Origin: Aestuariibacter sp. GS-14
GTDB taxonomy: Bacteria; Pseudomonadota; Gammaproteobacteria; Enterobacterales; Alteromonadaceae
Assembly: GCF_006494365.1 (NCBI RefSeq)
Contig: NZ_VHIP01000002.1
Location: 62,001 to 126,000 of the forward strand
DNA length: 64,000 nucleotides
Direction of reading: 5' to 3'
The first letter of the stretch is position 1; each line of letters starts with the position of its first letter. Of this stretch, positions 36,714 to 47,352 are shown piece by piece. The notes below the pieces were generated by a model. It made no database searches and was not told where the DNA came from. It was given only the letters and a program-made list of their open reading frames with translations. Position numbers and translations under genes: made by a program.

Positions 36714-38327
36714 ATGCATATCCCGGTAGAGCAATACGACTATATTGTGGTGGGCGGTGGTTCTGCAGGTGCCGTACTGGCTGCCCGCTTAACTGAAAAT
36801 CCAATGGTTCGTGTGTGCTTACTGGAAGCCGGTGGCGCCGATTCAAACCCCTTTATTCATATTCCGTTTGGATTATCTGTACTCAGTCAGTTCGACAGTA
36901 TTGGCTGGGGATACAATACTGAGCCACAAATTCACTTAAATAACCGCGAATTATTCTGGCCGCGCGGGAAAACGCTGGGAGGCTCCAGCTCGATCAATGC
37001 GATGTGCTACATACGTGGTCAGGTTGAAGACTACGACCGCTGGGCGGCAAATGGTGCCAAGGGCTGGGACTTTAACAGCGTATTACCCTACTTTAAAAAA
37101 GCCGAAGACTTTTGCAATGGGGCTGACGAATATCATGGCACGGGTGGCCCGCTGGGCGTAGACAACCTGCGTTACACATCAGAACTATCCAGGGCTTTTG
37201 TCAATGCAGCAGAACAGGTATCACTGCCGCAATGTAACGACTTTAACCGCCATGACCGTGTAGGGTTGGGGATGTATCATGTTACTCAGAGAAACGGTCA
37301 GCGTTGCTCTACCGCGAAAGGCTATCTAACCGAAGCAAAAAAGCGCGGAAATCTAACTATTCTTACTCAGGCTTTGGCCGAGCGTGTGCTCATTAAACAA
37401 CAACGTGCCATTGGTGTGCAGGCGCGGGTAAAAGGCCGTGCCCGTCGCTTGATGGCTAACAAAGAAGTGCTCCTGAGTGCCGGGGCAATCAGTTCTCCGC
37501 ATTTACTCATGTTGTCGGGTATTGGGCCAGCGGAAGCCTTGCACGACAAAGGCATTCTGGTGCAACAGGATTTACCCGGCGTAGGGCAGAACCTGCAGGA
37601 TCATCTGGATGCAATAGTGCAGTACCGCACATCAGTGCGCGCAGGCTATGCGATCGCGCTGGGCGCATTGCCACGATATCTTCATGCTGCATTCCGCTAT
37701 GCGTTTAAGCGGGATGGCATTTTTTCATCAAATGTGGCAGAAGCAGGTGGCTTTGTTAAATCCAGTTTGGCCAGTGAGTTTCCTGATATTCAGTACCACT
37801 TTTTACCAGCCATATTGCAGGATCACGGCCGACAGCTTGCGTATGGTTATGGCTATGGTGTGCACGTATGTAATCTGTATCCCAAAAGCCGCGGCGAAAT
37901 TCGCCTGCAAAGTAATCATCCGGCAGATCATCCCGCCATCGAGCCTAACTATTTGTCTCATGAAGATGACATTAAAGTAATGGTAGATGGCGTAAAACAA
38001 GCCAAAGCCATTCTGGATAGCGACGCGTTCAGTAAATTTCACGGCAAGCCTGCGGTAGGGGATGTAGATTTTACCAACGACGCCGACATCGCCAGTTTTA
38101 TTCGCGAGCAGGCTGAAACCATTTATCACCCGGTTGGTACGTGCAAAATGGGGGCTGACGACGACCCGATGGCGGTGGTTGATACCCAGCTTAGAGTTCG
38201 CAATATTCAGGGATTACGCGTGGTAGACGCGTCTGTCATGCCTGATTTAGTAGGCGGTAACACCAACGCGCCTACTATTATGATCGCCGAGCGTGCCGCC
38301 GAATGGATCCGGCAGTCACAGGCATAG
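36714..38327 (+). CDS. GMC family FAD-dependent alcohol/choline oxidoreductase
   Basis: A 537-residue flavoprotein of the glucose-methanol-choline family. The FAD loop YIVVGGGSAGAVLAARL is at about 10-26, followed by EAGG. GMC signature 1 is in PRGKTLGGSSSINAM and signature 2 in GAISSPHLLMLSGIGP; the C-terminal active-site His is in YHPVGTCKMG. It resembles AlkJ-type alcohol dehydrogenases and BetA. No betaine genes adjoin; the FadR-like operator and fadH two genes on argue for long-chain alcohol oxidation, which is inference. It has no signal peptide and may associate with the membrane. Confidence 0.92.
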   Translation: MHIPVEQYDYIVVGGGSAGAVLAARLTENPMVRVCLLEAGGADSNPFIHIPFGLSVLSQFDSIGWGYNTEPQIHLNNRELFWPRGKTLGGSSSINAMCYIRGQVEDYDRWAANGAKGWDFNSVLPYFKKAEDFCNGADEYHGTGGPLGVDNLRYTSELSRAFVNAAEQVSLPQCNDFNRHDRVGLGMYHVTQRNGQRCSTAKGYLTEAKKRGNLTILTQALAERVLIKQQRAIGVQARVKGRARRLMANKEVLLSAGAISSPHLLMLSGIGPAEALHDKGILVQQDLPGVGQNLQDHLDAIVQYRTSVRAGYAIALGALPRYLHAAFRYAFKRDGIFSSNVAEAGGFVKSSLASEFPDIQYHFLPAILQDHGRQLAYGYGYGVHVCNLYPKSRGEIRLQSNHPADHPAIEPNYLSHEDDIKVMVDGVKQAKAILDSDAFSKFHGKPAVGDVDFTNDADIASFIREQAETIYHPVGTCKMGADDDPMAVVDTQLRVRNIQGLRVVDASVMPDLVGGNTNAPTIMIAERAAEWIRQSQA

Positions 38328-38349
38328 TGTTTAAGTATTCAGCGCTGGG

Positions 38350-38964
38350 TTAGTTTTGCTTCAATAACATAGCAACGGCGCAATTACACATATCGTCAAT
38401 GTGCTCGGAGTCTGCATACACGCCGTCAATAATCAAACGCGCCAAGCCGTGCAAAGTGGCCCAGATAACCTGTGTTTGTCTGAGCGCAGGCATCGACTGC
38501 GCTAATATGCCTTCCTGTTGCCACTGAGTAATTTTATTCAGCATAAAGTGAAACGCCGGAAAGGCGATCTCTTTTAGCTGTTCATCCGCCTGACCGGTTT
38601 TCCAAATCGGTCGGCCAAACATCAAATCATAAAGCTGAGGATTGCTGGCAGACCAGTGAATATAGCCATGTACAAACTGAGCTAACCTGTCAGCAGGTGT
38701 CATGTCCACAGAATTAGCGCGCGCTTTTGATACGGCAATCCACTGCTCAAATCCCCGCGCAGCAACCGCATTTAACAGCGCATTTTTATCGCGGAAATGA
38801 TGATAAAGCGCAGAGCGGGACACGCCCACATCGTCGGCGAGCTTGCGCAGTGAAAGAGCTTCCACACCTTCTGATTCGATACGTTGCGCGGCGGCATCCA
38901 GTAGTGCCGCACGCAGGTCACCATGGTGATACGTCTGGTTGCCTCGCCCGGTGGTCTGCTGCAT
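38350..38964 (-). CDS. TetR/AcrR family regulator divergent from fadH
   Basis: A 204-residue TetR protein. The helix-turn-helix is in LADDVGVSRSALYHHFRDK (about 42-60). The N terminus has the TYHHGDLRAALLDAA of the TetR subgroup with a WHG-type C-terminal domain, seen here as TQVIWATLHGLARL. It is divergently transcribed from fadH, with tandem inverted repeats in the gap, so autoregulation and control of fadH are likely. Confidence 0.9.
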   Translation of the reverse strand: MQQTTGRGNQTYHHGDLRAALLDAAAQRIESEGVEALSLRKLADDVGVSRSALYHHFRDKNALLNAVAARGFEQWIAVSKARANSVDMTPADRLAQFVHGYIHWSASNPQLYDLMFGRPIWKTGQADEQLKEIAFPAFHFMLNKITQWQQEGILAQSMPALRQTQVIWATLHGLARLIIDGVYADSEHIDDMCNCAVAMLLKQN

Positions 38965-39026
38965 GAATTAGTCCGTAATAGTAAATGGAAACGCTAAGGT
39001 CAAAAGCCCTTAGCATAATGTTAATC

Positions 39027-39066
39027 TTGACAGTGTCAAATTATAAGCCTATCTTGACACTGTTTA
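39027..39066. promoter_or_regulatory. Tandem operators for the TetR/fadH pair, overlapping a fadH promoter
   Basis: TTGACAGTGTCAA (39027-39039) is a perfect 13-bp palindrome. TTGACACTGTTTA (39054-39066) is a degraded second copy, 27 bp further. The first palindrome contains a consensus -35 TTGACA, and TATCTT at 39050-39055 sits 17 bp downstream as a -10, so a repressor bound here would block the fadH promoter. By eye. Confidence 0.6.
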
Positions 39067-39086
39067 GTTTTAAATGAAAACAATAA

Positions 39087-41144
<2,058 letters not shown>

Positions 41145-41157
41145 CGCAGTAGTTAAA

Positions 41158-41193
41158 TGGCAGTCGGAAATGTGAGTTAATTTCTGACTGCCA
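41158..41193. terminator. Hairpin spanning convergent gene ends (possible bidirectional terminator)
   Basis: TGGCAGTCGGAAAT (41158-41171) pairs with ATTTCTGACTGCCA (41180-41193), 14 bp with one mismatch. The loop holds the stop codon of the minus-strand protease gene. No strong T run on either side, so termination efficiency is uncertain. Confidence 0.55.
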
Positions 41194-42337
41194 ATACCAG
41201 TTCGGCCTTGTCCTGATCGAGCTGAAATCGAAACTGCTTCAATACGTTCATTCCCAATAATCCATCACTATCGCCTGAGAAATTGCGCGGCAACACCAAC
41301 ACACCTATGTCTTTTAATGTGTAAGGCCCCAACGTTAAGGATGCTATTTTTACCAACGGTGCACGAATGGGTCCGCTTGCGGTATTTACGTCGAATAATC
41401 CCAGCATTTGCAGCCGTGAAAAGCGCTGTAACTGCCGGTACACTTGTTGACTGATTGCCGTGCTGCTTGCGCCGGTATCCAGCATTAAACTGGCATGGGT
41501 ACCCTGTAAGTCTACCTCTACCAAATAGTGTTCGCCGTATTTCTCCAGGCTCACCCGGGTAGTAAGGGTTTTATCGGGCAGACTATCGTCAATTATCCCG
41601 TCATCAATAGTATCATCCTGTGCAGTTTGCATGCGCTTGCGCAATTGTTCCGCGCCGGGATGATCCGGTGGCAAGCTGGCCAGAGTGTCTTCCATTAGGG
41701 TGAATTTTTGTTGCTGAGCATAAGCTTCAGCCAACAATAAAATTAACGAGCGATCGGTAGGGAACAGTTGAAATAAGGGCTCAATAAACTGCGCCAGCAT
41801 ATCCCACTCATGACCTTCATATAGTGCGCGAATGGCCTCGTCGCGTAGACTTTCTGCGCGTATTGCCAGTTTGTCCTGCTGGCCGGCCGGCAGCATGCCG
41901 CTATCCAATAATTCGTAAATGTGTGCAAGGGCAAGAGCAAGCGGTTGCGTGGCCAGAAACCAGTCTGCTTCCAGTAACAGCAGCTCAGGGTTAGTAAAGT
42001 GGTTGCGTATCATTCGTTGAATAAATGCTTCCACGTTACCGAATTCACCTGCCTCCAGCCACTCACGAGCCAGAGCTATTGACTCAGCAATACTCTCTGT
42101 GGAGGCCAACGTGCGGCGTTGCGCTGACGGGCTCGCCGAGGCGACTGATGATTGATCAGGCACCGATTGACGAACGCTAACCATAGCAGGTGACTCAGAC
42201 GATTGCGGTGCGTTATGACGATGAACCGATTCAGTAGGATAGGGCGAGGGTGAATCATCATCGCTAAACAACAAAAAGGCATTGAGTGCCATCGAGCAAA
42301 GCAATGCCACTGTTACAACCTGAGTATAGCGAGACAT
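41177..42337 (-). CDS. Membrane-anchored retropepsin-like aspartic protease with helical-repeat domain
   Basis: A 386-residue protein with one N-terminal membrane span (about 7-24), placing the rest in the periplasm. A Ser/Pro-rich linker (28-75) leads to a helical TPR-like region (about 80-240), then a retroviral-type aspartic protease domain with the active-site DTGAS at 287-291 and a second hydrophobic-hydrophobic-Gly block LLGMNVLKQFRF. Such proteases act as homodimers because each chain supplies one Asp. It is last in an operon with a thioesterase and a FFLEELY-like gene. Substrate unknown. Confidence 0.85.
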   Translation of the reverse strand: MSRYTQVVTVALLCSMALNAFLLFSDDDSPSPYPTESVHRHNAPQSSESPAMVSVRQSVPDQSSVASASPSAQRRTLASTESIAESIALAREWLEAGEFGNVEAFIQRMIRNHFTNPELLLLEADWFLATQPLALALAHIYELLDSGMLPAGQQDKLAIRAESLRDEAIRALYEGHEWDMLAQFIEPLFQLFPTDRSLILLLAEAYAQQQKFTLMEDTLASLPPDHPGAEQLRKRMQTAQDDTIDDGIIDDSLPDKTLTTRVSLEKYGEHYLVEVDLQGTHASLMLDTGASSTAISQQVYRQLQRFSRLQMLGLFDVNTASGPIRAPLVKIASLTLGPYTLKDIGVLVLPRNFSGDSDGLLGMNVLKQFRFQLDQDKAELVLAVRN

Positions 42338-42346
42338 GTAAAATAA

Positions 42347-42802
42347 CTATCCTTGAATCTGCGGGATCACCGCACCCTGATAAATATCGGCGAAAGGCCG
42401 GGGCATTCTTGCCGGTTGACCAGACGACAACTTAACACAGATAAACCGGGTTTTGCCACGATAGAGGGTGTCACCTGTACTGGCCCGAATGTACTGAAAC
42501 TCCCGGGTGAGTTGTAAGCGACCATCGCAGGCAACAATCCAGGTCGCGCAATGCAGCTCATCGTCGCGAAAAGCCGGTTTAACATAGTCCAGTTCATGGC
42601 GCACAATCACCATAGCCCGGTCCAGTTCCTTATAGTGTTCAAAGCTTAATCCGAGCGAGCGTGAATGTTGCCAGGCTACATTTTCTTGTTGGCTCAGATA
42701 GGCCACGTTGTTCACGTGCTGGTAGTGGTCTATGTCTTGTTCCTGAATTTTCCAGGTTACAACAAATGGGTTGGGATATTGCCAGGGAGAAATATCAGAC
42801 AT
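42347..42802 (-). CDS. Acyl-CoA thioesterase, hotdog fold (4HBT type)
   Basis: A 151-residue thioesterase that releases free acid from acyl-CoA. The hotdog signature DIDHYQHVNNVAYLSQQENVAW is divided here: DIDHYQHVNN with the catalytic Asp near 23, then AYLSQQENVAW. FQYIRASTGDTLYRGKT is the typical second strand pair. Its start overlaps the upstream FFLEELY-like gene by 8 bp, and the protease gene follows 9 bp on. Confidence 0.9.
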   Translation of the reverse strand: MSDISPWQYPNPFVVTWKIQEQDIDHYQHVNNVAYLSQQENVAWQHSRSLGLSFEHYKELDRAMVIVRHELDYVKPAFRDDELHCATWIVACDGRLQLTREFQYIRASTGDTLYRGKTRFICVKLSSGQPARMPRPFADIYQGAVIPQIQG

Positions 42803-43493
42803 CGGGTAGGGGGTTATCCGTTGTTAAGTTTACGCGTGCGTCGAGCAACGCAGCATTTAATTCAGTTTCAGCCGCAATCACGGGTTCTATAAAGGCCTTC
42901 ACATCACCCAGCCCTTTAAAAGCACTGAATCCGCGGTAAAGAAAATCGTGCAGGGCCAGTAATCCGGCCATTTTGGCGGGCCGACGCGACAGTTTAATAA
43001 TAAGCCCGACACCGGGGATCTTCACCACATCCGCCAGTTGTTCGCCTAACGAGGCAACAATTGCAATCTGCGTCGCTCTGTCATCAGCCCTGCTCACCGA
43101 CCGGTAGGCCATCGCATAGGTATCGCGATTGAGCGGTGTATTATCAAGGTGTTGTGCAACGGCCATGTCCAGTTCAAACGACAAGGCATTCAGCATAAGT
43201 GCGTTATCCAGTGCCACCATAGCTTTATTGGGTAAGGCTTTAGCAAGTTTTGGGATCACGCGAATTAAGTCGGCGTCGCGTTGACTGAAATCTTTTGGCC
43301 CGTACAGTTCATCAACAAAAAAGGTGATGGCGTCGTGGTAGTCAGCCTGGCTAGCCATCTTCGCGTGCGTTGATAGCAACCGCTTGCATTGCCAGCGCTG
43401 TACTGCCTGAATGTCCTCCAGAATGCCCATTTGCTGCGCTAACTGACGCCTGGCATTCACTTGCCTTAGATGAGCAATGAGGGAGTCTGTCAC
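42795..43493 (-). CDS. FFLEELY-motif-like hypothetical protein
   Basis: A 232-residue, mostly helical, soluble protein. The block AITFFVDELYGPKDFSQRD at about 55-73 resembles the FFLEELYG motif of a conserved proteobacterial family of unknown function. No catalytic motif is apparent. It is the first gene of a three-gene minus-strand operon with a thioesterase and a protease, and its stop overlaps the thioesterase start, suggesting coordinated expression. Confidence 0.75.
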   Translation of the reverse strand: MTDSLIAHLRQVNARRQLAQQMGILEDIQAVQRWQCKRLLSTHAKMASQADYHDAITFFVDELYGPKDFSQRDADLIRVIPKLAKALPNKAMVALDNALMLNALSFELDMAVAQHLDNTPLNRDTYAMAYRSVSRADDRATQIAIVASLGEQLADVVKIPGVGLIIKLSRRPAKMAGLLALHDFLYRGFSAFKGLGDVKAFIEPVIAAETELNAALLDARVNLTTDNPLPDV

Positions 43494-43627
43494 GTACTAA
43501 TACCTTTCGTTTACACTGGAAAATCATGATATCCGGCTTCAACCTGCAATACAATCTGGTGGCAGGGCGCGGTATTTGGTATCCTCCGCGGCCATATGAA
43601 ACAGGGTAATACTGCTTAACTATCCGT

Positions 43628-44260
43628 ATGAATACTGCGTGTCAATTACAATCTGATCATGTCGGGCATAGCGACGTTGATTTGCAGGTGCCAGCGTTAA
43701 TTGATGTGTTTAACAACACGTTTGCCCAATCTTATGCCACACGCCTTGTGCTGGGCGGAGATGAGCCGGTGTATTTGCCGGCTGGGCGCGCCTGTGCGGC
43801 AGTAAGCAGTAGCAAACTGAACGGCAACCACGCACTCTGTGAGTACCACCAGATTGTGTTTGCTCACGGTTATTTTTCCAGTGCATTGCATGAGGTTGCT
43901 CATTGGTGTGTGGCCGGTGAAGCTCGTCGGCAATTGGAAGACTACGGTTATTGGTACTGTCCTGATGGTCGCAACGAAGAACAACAGCGTGCATTTGAGC
44001 AGGTAGAAGTGAAACCACAGGCGCTGGAGTGGGCAATGACCATTGCGGCTAATCGCCGTTTTCAGGTAAGTACGGATAATTTAAATGGTGTAGAACCCGA
44101 TCGTCACGGTTTTACCCGGCGCGTAAGAGCGCAACTGGTAACCTTTATGGACACTGGCTTCCCAAAACGGGCGAAGATGTTCATCGATGCGCTACGCGCA
44201 GAATTTCATGGCCCGCAACTTACCAAACAGTGGCTGGATAAGGTGTATCCCAATGAGTAA
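43628..44260 (+). CDS. epmC: Elongation factor P hydroxylase EpmC
   Basis: Hydroxylates the lysylated EF-P, the last step of the EpmA-EpmB-EpmC modification. It has 210 residues; E. coli YfcM has about 180. The metal-binding block SALHEVAHWCVAGEAR and the following YGYWYCPDGRNEEQQ and VEVKPQALEW match E. coli EpmC closely. The N terminus is about 25 residues longer, with an insert around 60-75. Its last codons overlap the next gene by 8 bp. Confidence 0.94.
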   Translation: MNTACQLQSDHVGHSDVDLQVPALIDVFNNTFAQSYATRLVLGGDEPVYLPAGRACAAVSSSKLNGNHALCEYHQIVFAHGYFSSALHEVAHWCVAGEARRQLEDYGYWYCPDGRNEEQQRAFEQVEVKPQALEWAMTIAANRRFQVSTDNLNGVEPDRHGFTRRVRAQLVTFMDTGFPKRAKMFIDALRAEFHGPQLTKQWLDKVYPNE

Positions 44261-45377
44261 CACATTTCGACTTGGCGTTGTGATTAATCCGTTTGCCGGC
44301 ATAGGCGGCAGTGTGGGGTTAAAAGGCAGTGATGGTGCTGACATCCGCGACAAAGCGCTGGCCATGGGGGCAGAAAAACTGGCCAATGAGAAAATGGGCC
44401 GCGCACTGAACGTATTAAAAGGGCTGAGCGGATTTACTGTGCTTACCGCAGGTGGCGAAATGGGCGAAGACTGCAGCAAGCAGTTAAACCTGCCACTTGA
44501 GGTAATTTACCAGCCAAAGCAATCTCCCAGCAGTGCTGATGACACAGAAAATGCCGTCCGGGCGTTGATTGCCCATGGTGTTGATTTAGTTTTATTTGCC
44601 GGTGGCGATGGAACAGCGCGCAATGTCTGCGCCATAGTGGGGGATAAGGTCCCCGTGCTTGGGGTGCCGGCAGGCTGTAAAATTCATTCTGGCGTGTATG
44701 CCGTTACCCCGTCTGCCGCCGGTGAGGTGGTAAAGCGCATGTTAACTGGTGAATTGGTGAGTGTACGCCAGGCCGAAGTACGCGACATTGACGAACAGGC
44801 GTTTCGTCAGGGTAAAGTGCAGTCACAACACTTTGGCGAAATGCAGATCCCCGACGAACTGAGCTATGTTCAGTCGGTAAAAATGGGCGGTCGTGAAGAC
44901 GAATCCCTGGTGCTAAATGATATTGCCGACTACATCAGCGAATTAATGAGCGATGAACCTGACGTATTATTTGTTATGGGGTCGGGATCGACAGTTAATC
45001 AGGTTATGGCCACCTTAGGATTGCCTAATACGCTGCTGGGTGTAGACATCGTTAAAAACGGCGAGGTCATTGCCGCCGATGTTACTGCTCAGGCATTGTT
45101 ACAAGCGGTAAGTAACGCCCCAGCCAGGCTGGTGATCACCGCTATTGGCGGGCAGGGCCATGTGTTTGGGCGCGGCAATCAGCAACTCAGTCCTGCGGTT
45201 ATTCGCGCGGTAGGACGCGACAATATCTGGCTGGTTGCAACTAAACAAAAACTGCAACAACTCGATGGCAGGCCATTGCGCCTGGACACTGGCGATGAGG
45301 CACTGGATGAAGCGCTGGCCGGTATTATTCCGGTGATCACAGGTTACCAGGACAAAGTGTATTACCCCATCGTTTAA
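44253..45377 (+). CDS. ATP-NAD kinase family protein (AcoX-like)
   Basis: A 374-residue protein with the NAD kinase/AcoX fold. ATG 44253 overlaps the epmC stop; an upstream in-frame ATG would put 22 odd residues in front of FRLGVVINPFAGIGG, the normal N terminus. The diphosphate-binding GGDGT is present in LFAGGDGTARN, along with GVPAGCKIHSGVYA and GVDIVKNGE. In E. coli this slot has other genes, but epmC and yfcL flank it here. The exact substrate is unknown; NAD kinase activity is not guaranteed. Confidence 0.87.
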   Translation: MSNTFRLGVVINPFAGIGGSVGLKGSDGADIRDKALAMGAEKLANEKMGRALNVLKGLSGFTVLTAGGEMGEDCSKQLNLPLEVIYQPKQSPSSADDTENAVRALIAHGVDLVLFAGGDGTARNVCAIVGDKVPVLGVPAGCKIHSGVYAVTPSAAGEVVKRMLTGELVSVRQAEVRDIDEQAFRQGKVQSQHFGEMQIPDELSYVQSVKMGGREDESLVLNDIADYISELMSDEPDVLFVMGSGSTVNQVMATLGLPNTLLGVDIVKNGEVIAADVTAQALLQAVSNAPARLVITAIGGQGHVFGRGNQQLSPAVIRAVGRDNIWLVATKQKLQQLDGRPLRLDTGDEALDEALAGIIPVITGYQDKVYYPIV

Positions 45378-45399
45378 CAACACTAACAGAGACTCAACT

Positions 45400-45699
45400 A
45401 TGCAGGAACAAGTAAAAGCCCCGGCGTCGTTTGTACAACTGGTGAACGATATTGATACCGCGCTGGACAACGTGGTAGACACAGGAAGTGATGACGCTCT
45501 GTTTATCGCCAGCTACTTGCAGGGGCATTTTGCTGTGCAAGCCCGTAAACTGGAATTAGAAGCAGAGGCCAGTGCCCAGCTTCTGAATGAACGCATGCAA
45601 ACCAGTTTATCAGCTGCCTTTAAAAATAAAGAGCTGGAAGGTGACGATCAAACCGCCGTGCTGGCATTGTGGCAGCAGTTGCTTGCGCCATTTCAATAG
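45400..45699 (+). CDS. yfcL: YfcL family protein
   Basis: A 99-residue, acidic, all-helical protein of the YfcL family, function unknown. The N-terminal block FVQLVNDIDTALDNVVDTG and FIASYLQGHFAVQARKLE are conserved. It lies 22 bp after the ATP-NAD-kinase-like gene, and near epmC as in E. coli. Confidence 0.9.
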   Translation: MQEQVKAPASFVQLVNDIDTALDNVVDTGSDDALFIASYLQGHFAVQARKLELEAEASAQLLNERMQTSLSAAFKNKELEGDDQTAVLALWQQLLAPFQ

Positions 45700-45736
45700 T
45701 GGCAGCTTATTGCCGCTTTAATCCGCTATGTAGGTA

Positions 45737-45760
45737 AAAAGGGAAACCTTGTTCCCTTTT
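45737..45760 (+). terminator. Possible terminator after yfcL
   Basis: AAAAGGGAA pairs with TTCCCTTTT around a six-base loop, and the right arm ends in T. It is a moderate AT-rich hairpin. Confidence 0.6.
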
Positions 45761-45876
45761 ATCTTCAGACATGCAAGGCTTTCAGAGTCGCGGTCCAGCC
45801 GATATATCCTCGCAATCCTAGCGTTTATCGCGTATTTATTTTCTTTTCTACAAATTCATTCAACTACAAGCGTTAG

Positions 45877-45893
45877 TTGGTGCAATTTTTGCA
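45877..45893 (+). promoter_or_regulatory. Sigma-54-like promoter before the FlgO-like trio
   Basis: TTGGTGCAATTTTTGCA has GG at 45879-45880 and GC at 45891-45892, the exact 10-base spacing of a -24/-12 promoter, with TTGG and TTGCA matching and a less good CACG block. It ends 45 bp before the first gene. An inverted repeat CAACTA/TAGTTG (45861-45879) overlaps it. Confidence 0.5.
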
Positions 45894-45938
45894 AATTCTG
45901 GCTAAACGCGTTTATTTTTAGTCACAGAGAACTAAGCC

Positions 45939-46607
45939 ATGTTAGTTAATTCCTGTTCAACACAGCCTGCAAAGCTAAACAAAAAAAGCCGTACCTCAAC
46001 CTGGCGTGCGCTTTCTGCTGGTATGGTATTGGCCCTATTCGGATTAACCGGTTGCACCAGCTCTTCTGAACCTAACATGGAATTAATTTCAGAGCAGGTG
46101 CCCTTGCCAGCGCTTGGCAATGTGGAATACCACACTTACGTGCTGGCTAATGAGCTGTTTGCTAATGTCGCTCCAGCCCGTCAGGCACGCTATGCCGTTA
46201 CCGGCTTTGTGCCGGTAGATTCCATGCAGTACGACGAGAGTTTTCAGCATCCACTGCAACTGCTGGGCCATCAATTGGAACAGGGAATGCTTACCGAAGC
46301 GACAAAACGTGGATTTGTCGCTCAAGAGTTTAAGCTTTCGAACGATATAATAATCAGTGATAAAGCCGACAGAGTGCTGACCCGGGATATTGAACACCTG
46401 TCTGCACTCGACCGGGTAGACTATTATATTACCGGTACCCTAGTGTATCAGGAGGCCGGCGCCATGGTAAATGCCAGAATTATTAATGCGCGCACGCGCG
46501 ATATCGTGGCGGCAGCAACGCGTTTTTTCCCGGCTGAATTATTCTGGCAACAAGAGCAGGTCACTACCCGTAATGGCCGGCTGTACCGAACTGAAAACAA
46601 AGGGTAA
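45939..46607 (+). CDS. FlgO-like lipoprotein 1
   Basis: A 222-residue exported protein. A long N-region with basic residues precedes the hydrophobic core and the lipobox GLTGC (Cys about 39), so it should be an outer-membrane lipoprotein. The core domain has the FlgO-family pattern: QLLGHQLEQGMLTEATKRGF, RVLTRDIEHL, YYITGTLVYQEAGAMVNARI and then ARTRDIVAAATRFF. FlgO and its partner FlgP in Vibrio stabilise the flagellar basal structure in the outer membrane. It is the first of three paralogous genes. Confidence 0.82.
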   Translation: MLVNSCSTQPAKLNKKSRTSTWRALSAGMVLALFGLTGCTSSSEPNMELISEQVPLPALGNVEYHTYVLANELFANVAPARQARYAVTGFVPVDSMQYDESFQHPLQLLGHQLEQGMLTEATKRGFVAQEFKLSNDIIISDKADRVLTRDIEHLSALDRVDYYITGTLVYQEAGAMVNARIINARTRDIVAAATRFFPAELFWQQEQVTTRNGRLYRTENKG

Positions 46608-46612
46608 CCAAC

Positions 46613-47350
46613 ATGCGTAAGGTATTGGGATTAAGTGGTTTACTGACTGCGTGTGTCTTAAGCGGATGCATGAGTACCGAAGAAGACATGGCAAGTACCA
46701 GCGAGCCTGCTGCTGCCATGTCGATGAATGTGGTAGACATTACTGCCGCTGATCGCATGACTCGAGCGCCAATGGAAACAGACGAAGTTGATAGCTTTGG
46801 CGCCATTGGCCAGCCTCCGCTTTACTCCAGTATTCAGGGCGCCTATAAAGGTCGTCCGCTTACCAAGCATATTGGCGACTATGTTAAAGCGTTAACGCAG
46901 GATCTGATTGCCAACATGGAGTTTGTCAGCAATAAAACGCCGGTGGGGGTAACCCATTTTGCATTGCTCGACTCCGACCTGCAGCAAACCAATTTGCTGG
47001 GGCAACAAATGGCTGAATCCTTTGTGCATGAACTGCATAAGTTTCGTATTCCGGTAATTGATTACAAAGCCACAGACTTTATTCGCATTACCGAAGGTGG
47101 CGATTTTGTGCTTACCCGTGACTATCTCGAACTGGACGCAGGTCTGCCGATGGAATATGTGCTTACCGGCACTATGGCCAAGCATCAGGGCGGGGTGATG
47201 GTGAACGCCCGGATCATTGGGATCCAGTCGCGCGCCGTTGTAGCCAGTGCTCAAATGCTGATCCCGTTTTATGTAGCCGATGCACTTATTCCCAGCGATG
47301 GAAGCGAGCGCGGCAGAATGCGTGATGGTGTTAAATTAAGCCGGGGTTAA
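46613..47350 (+). CDS. FlgO-like lipoprotein 2
   Basis: A 245-residue lipoprotein with a short classic signal, ending in LSGC (about Cys19). After a Ser/Ala/Met-rich linker the FlgO-like core runs from about 95: LLGQQMAESFVHELHKF, GDFVLTRDYLELDAG, YVLTGTMAKHQGGVMVNARI, RAVVASAQMLIPFYV. It starts 5 bp after paralogue 1. The N-terminal half is longer than in the other two. Confidence 0.82.
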   Translation: MRKVLGLSGLLTACVLSGCMSTEEDMASTSEPAAAMSMNVVDITAADRMTRAPMETDEVDSFGAIGQPPLYSSIQGAYKGRPLTKHIGDYVKALTQDLIANMEFVSNKTPVGVTHFALLDSDLQQTNLLGQQMAESFVHELHKFRIPVIDYKATDFIRITEGGDFVLTRDYLELDAGLPMEYVLTGTMAKHQGGVMVNARIIGIQSRAVVASAQMLIPFYVADALIPSDGSERGRMRDGVKLSRG

Positions 47351-47352
47351 TC

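Noticed and set aside
42661-42939. Two plus-strand frames antisense to the thioesterase and FFLEELY-like genes
   Set aside because: Shadows of minus-strand genes; no start signals.
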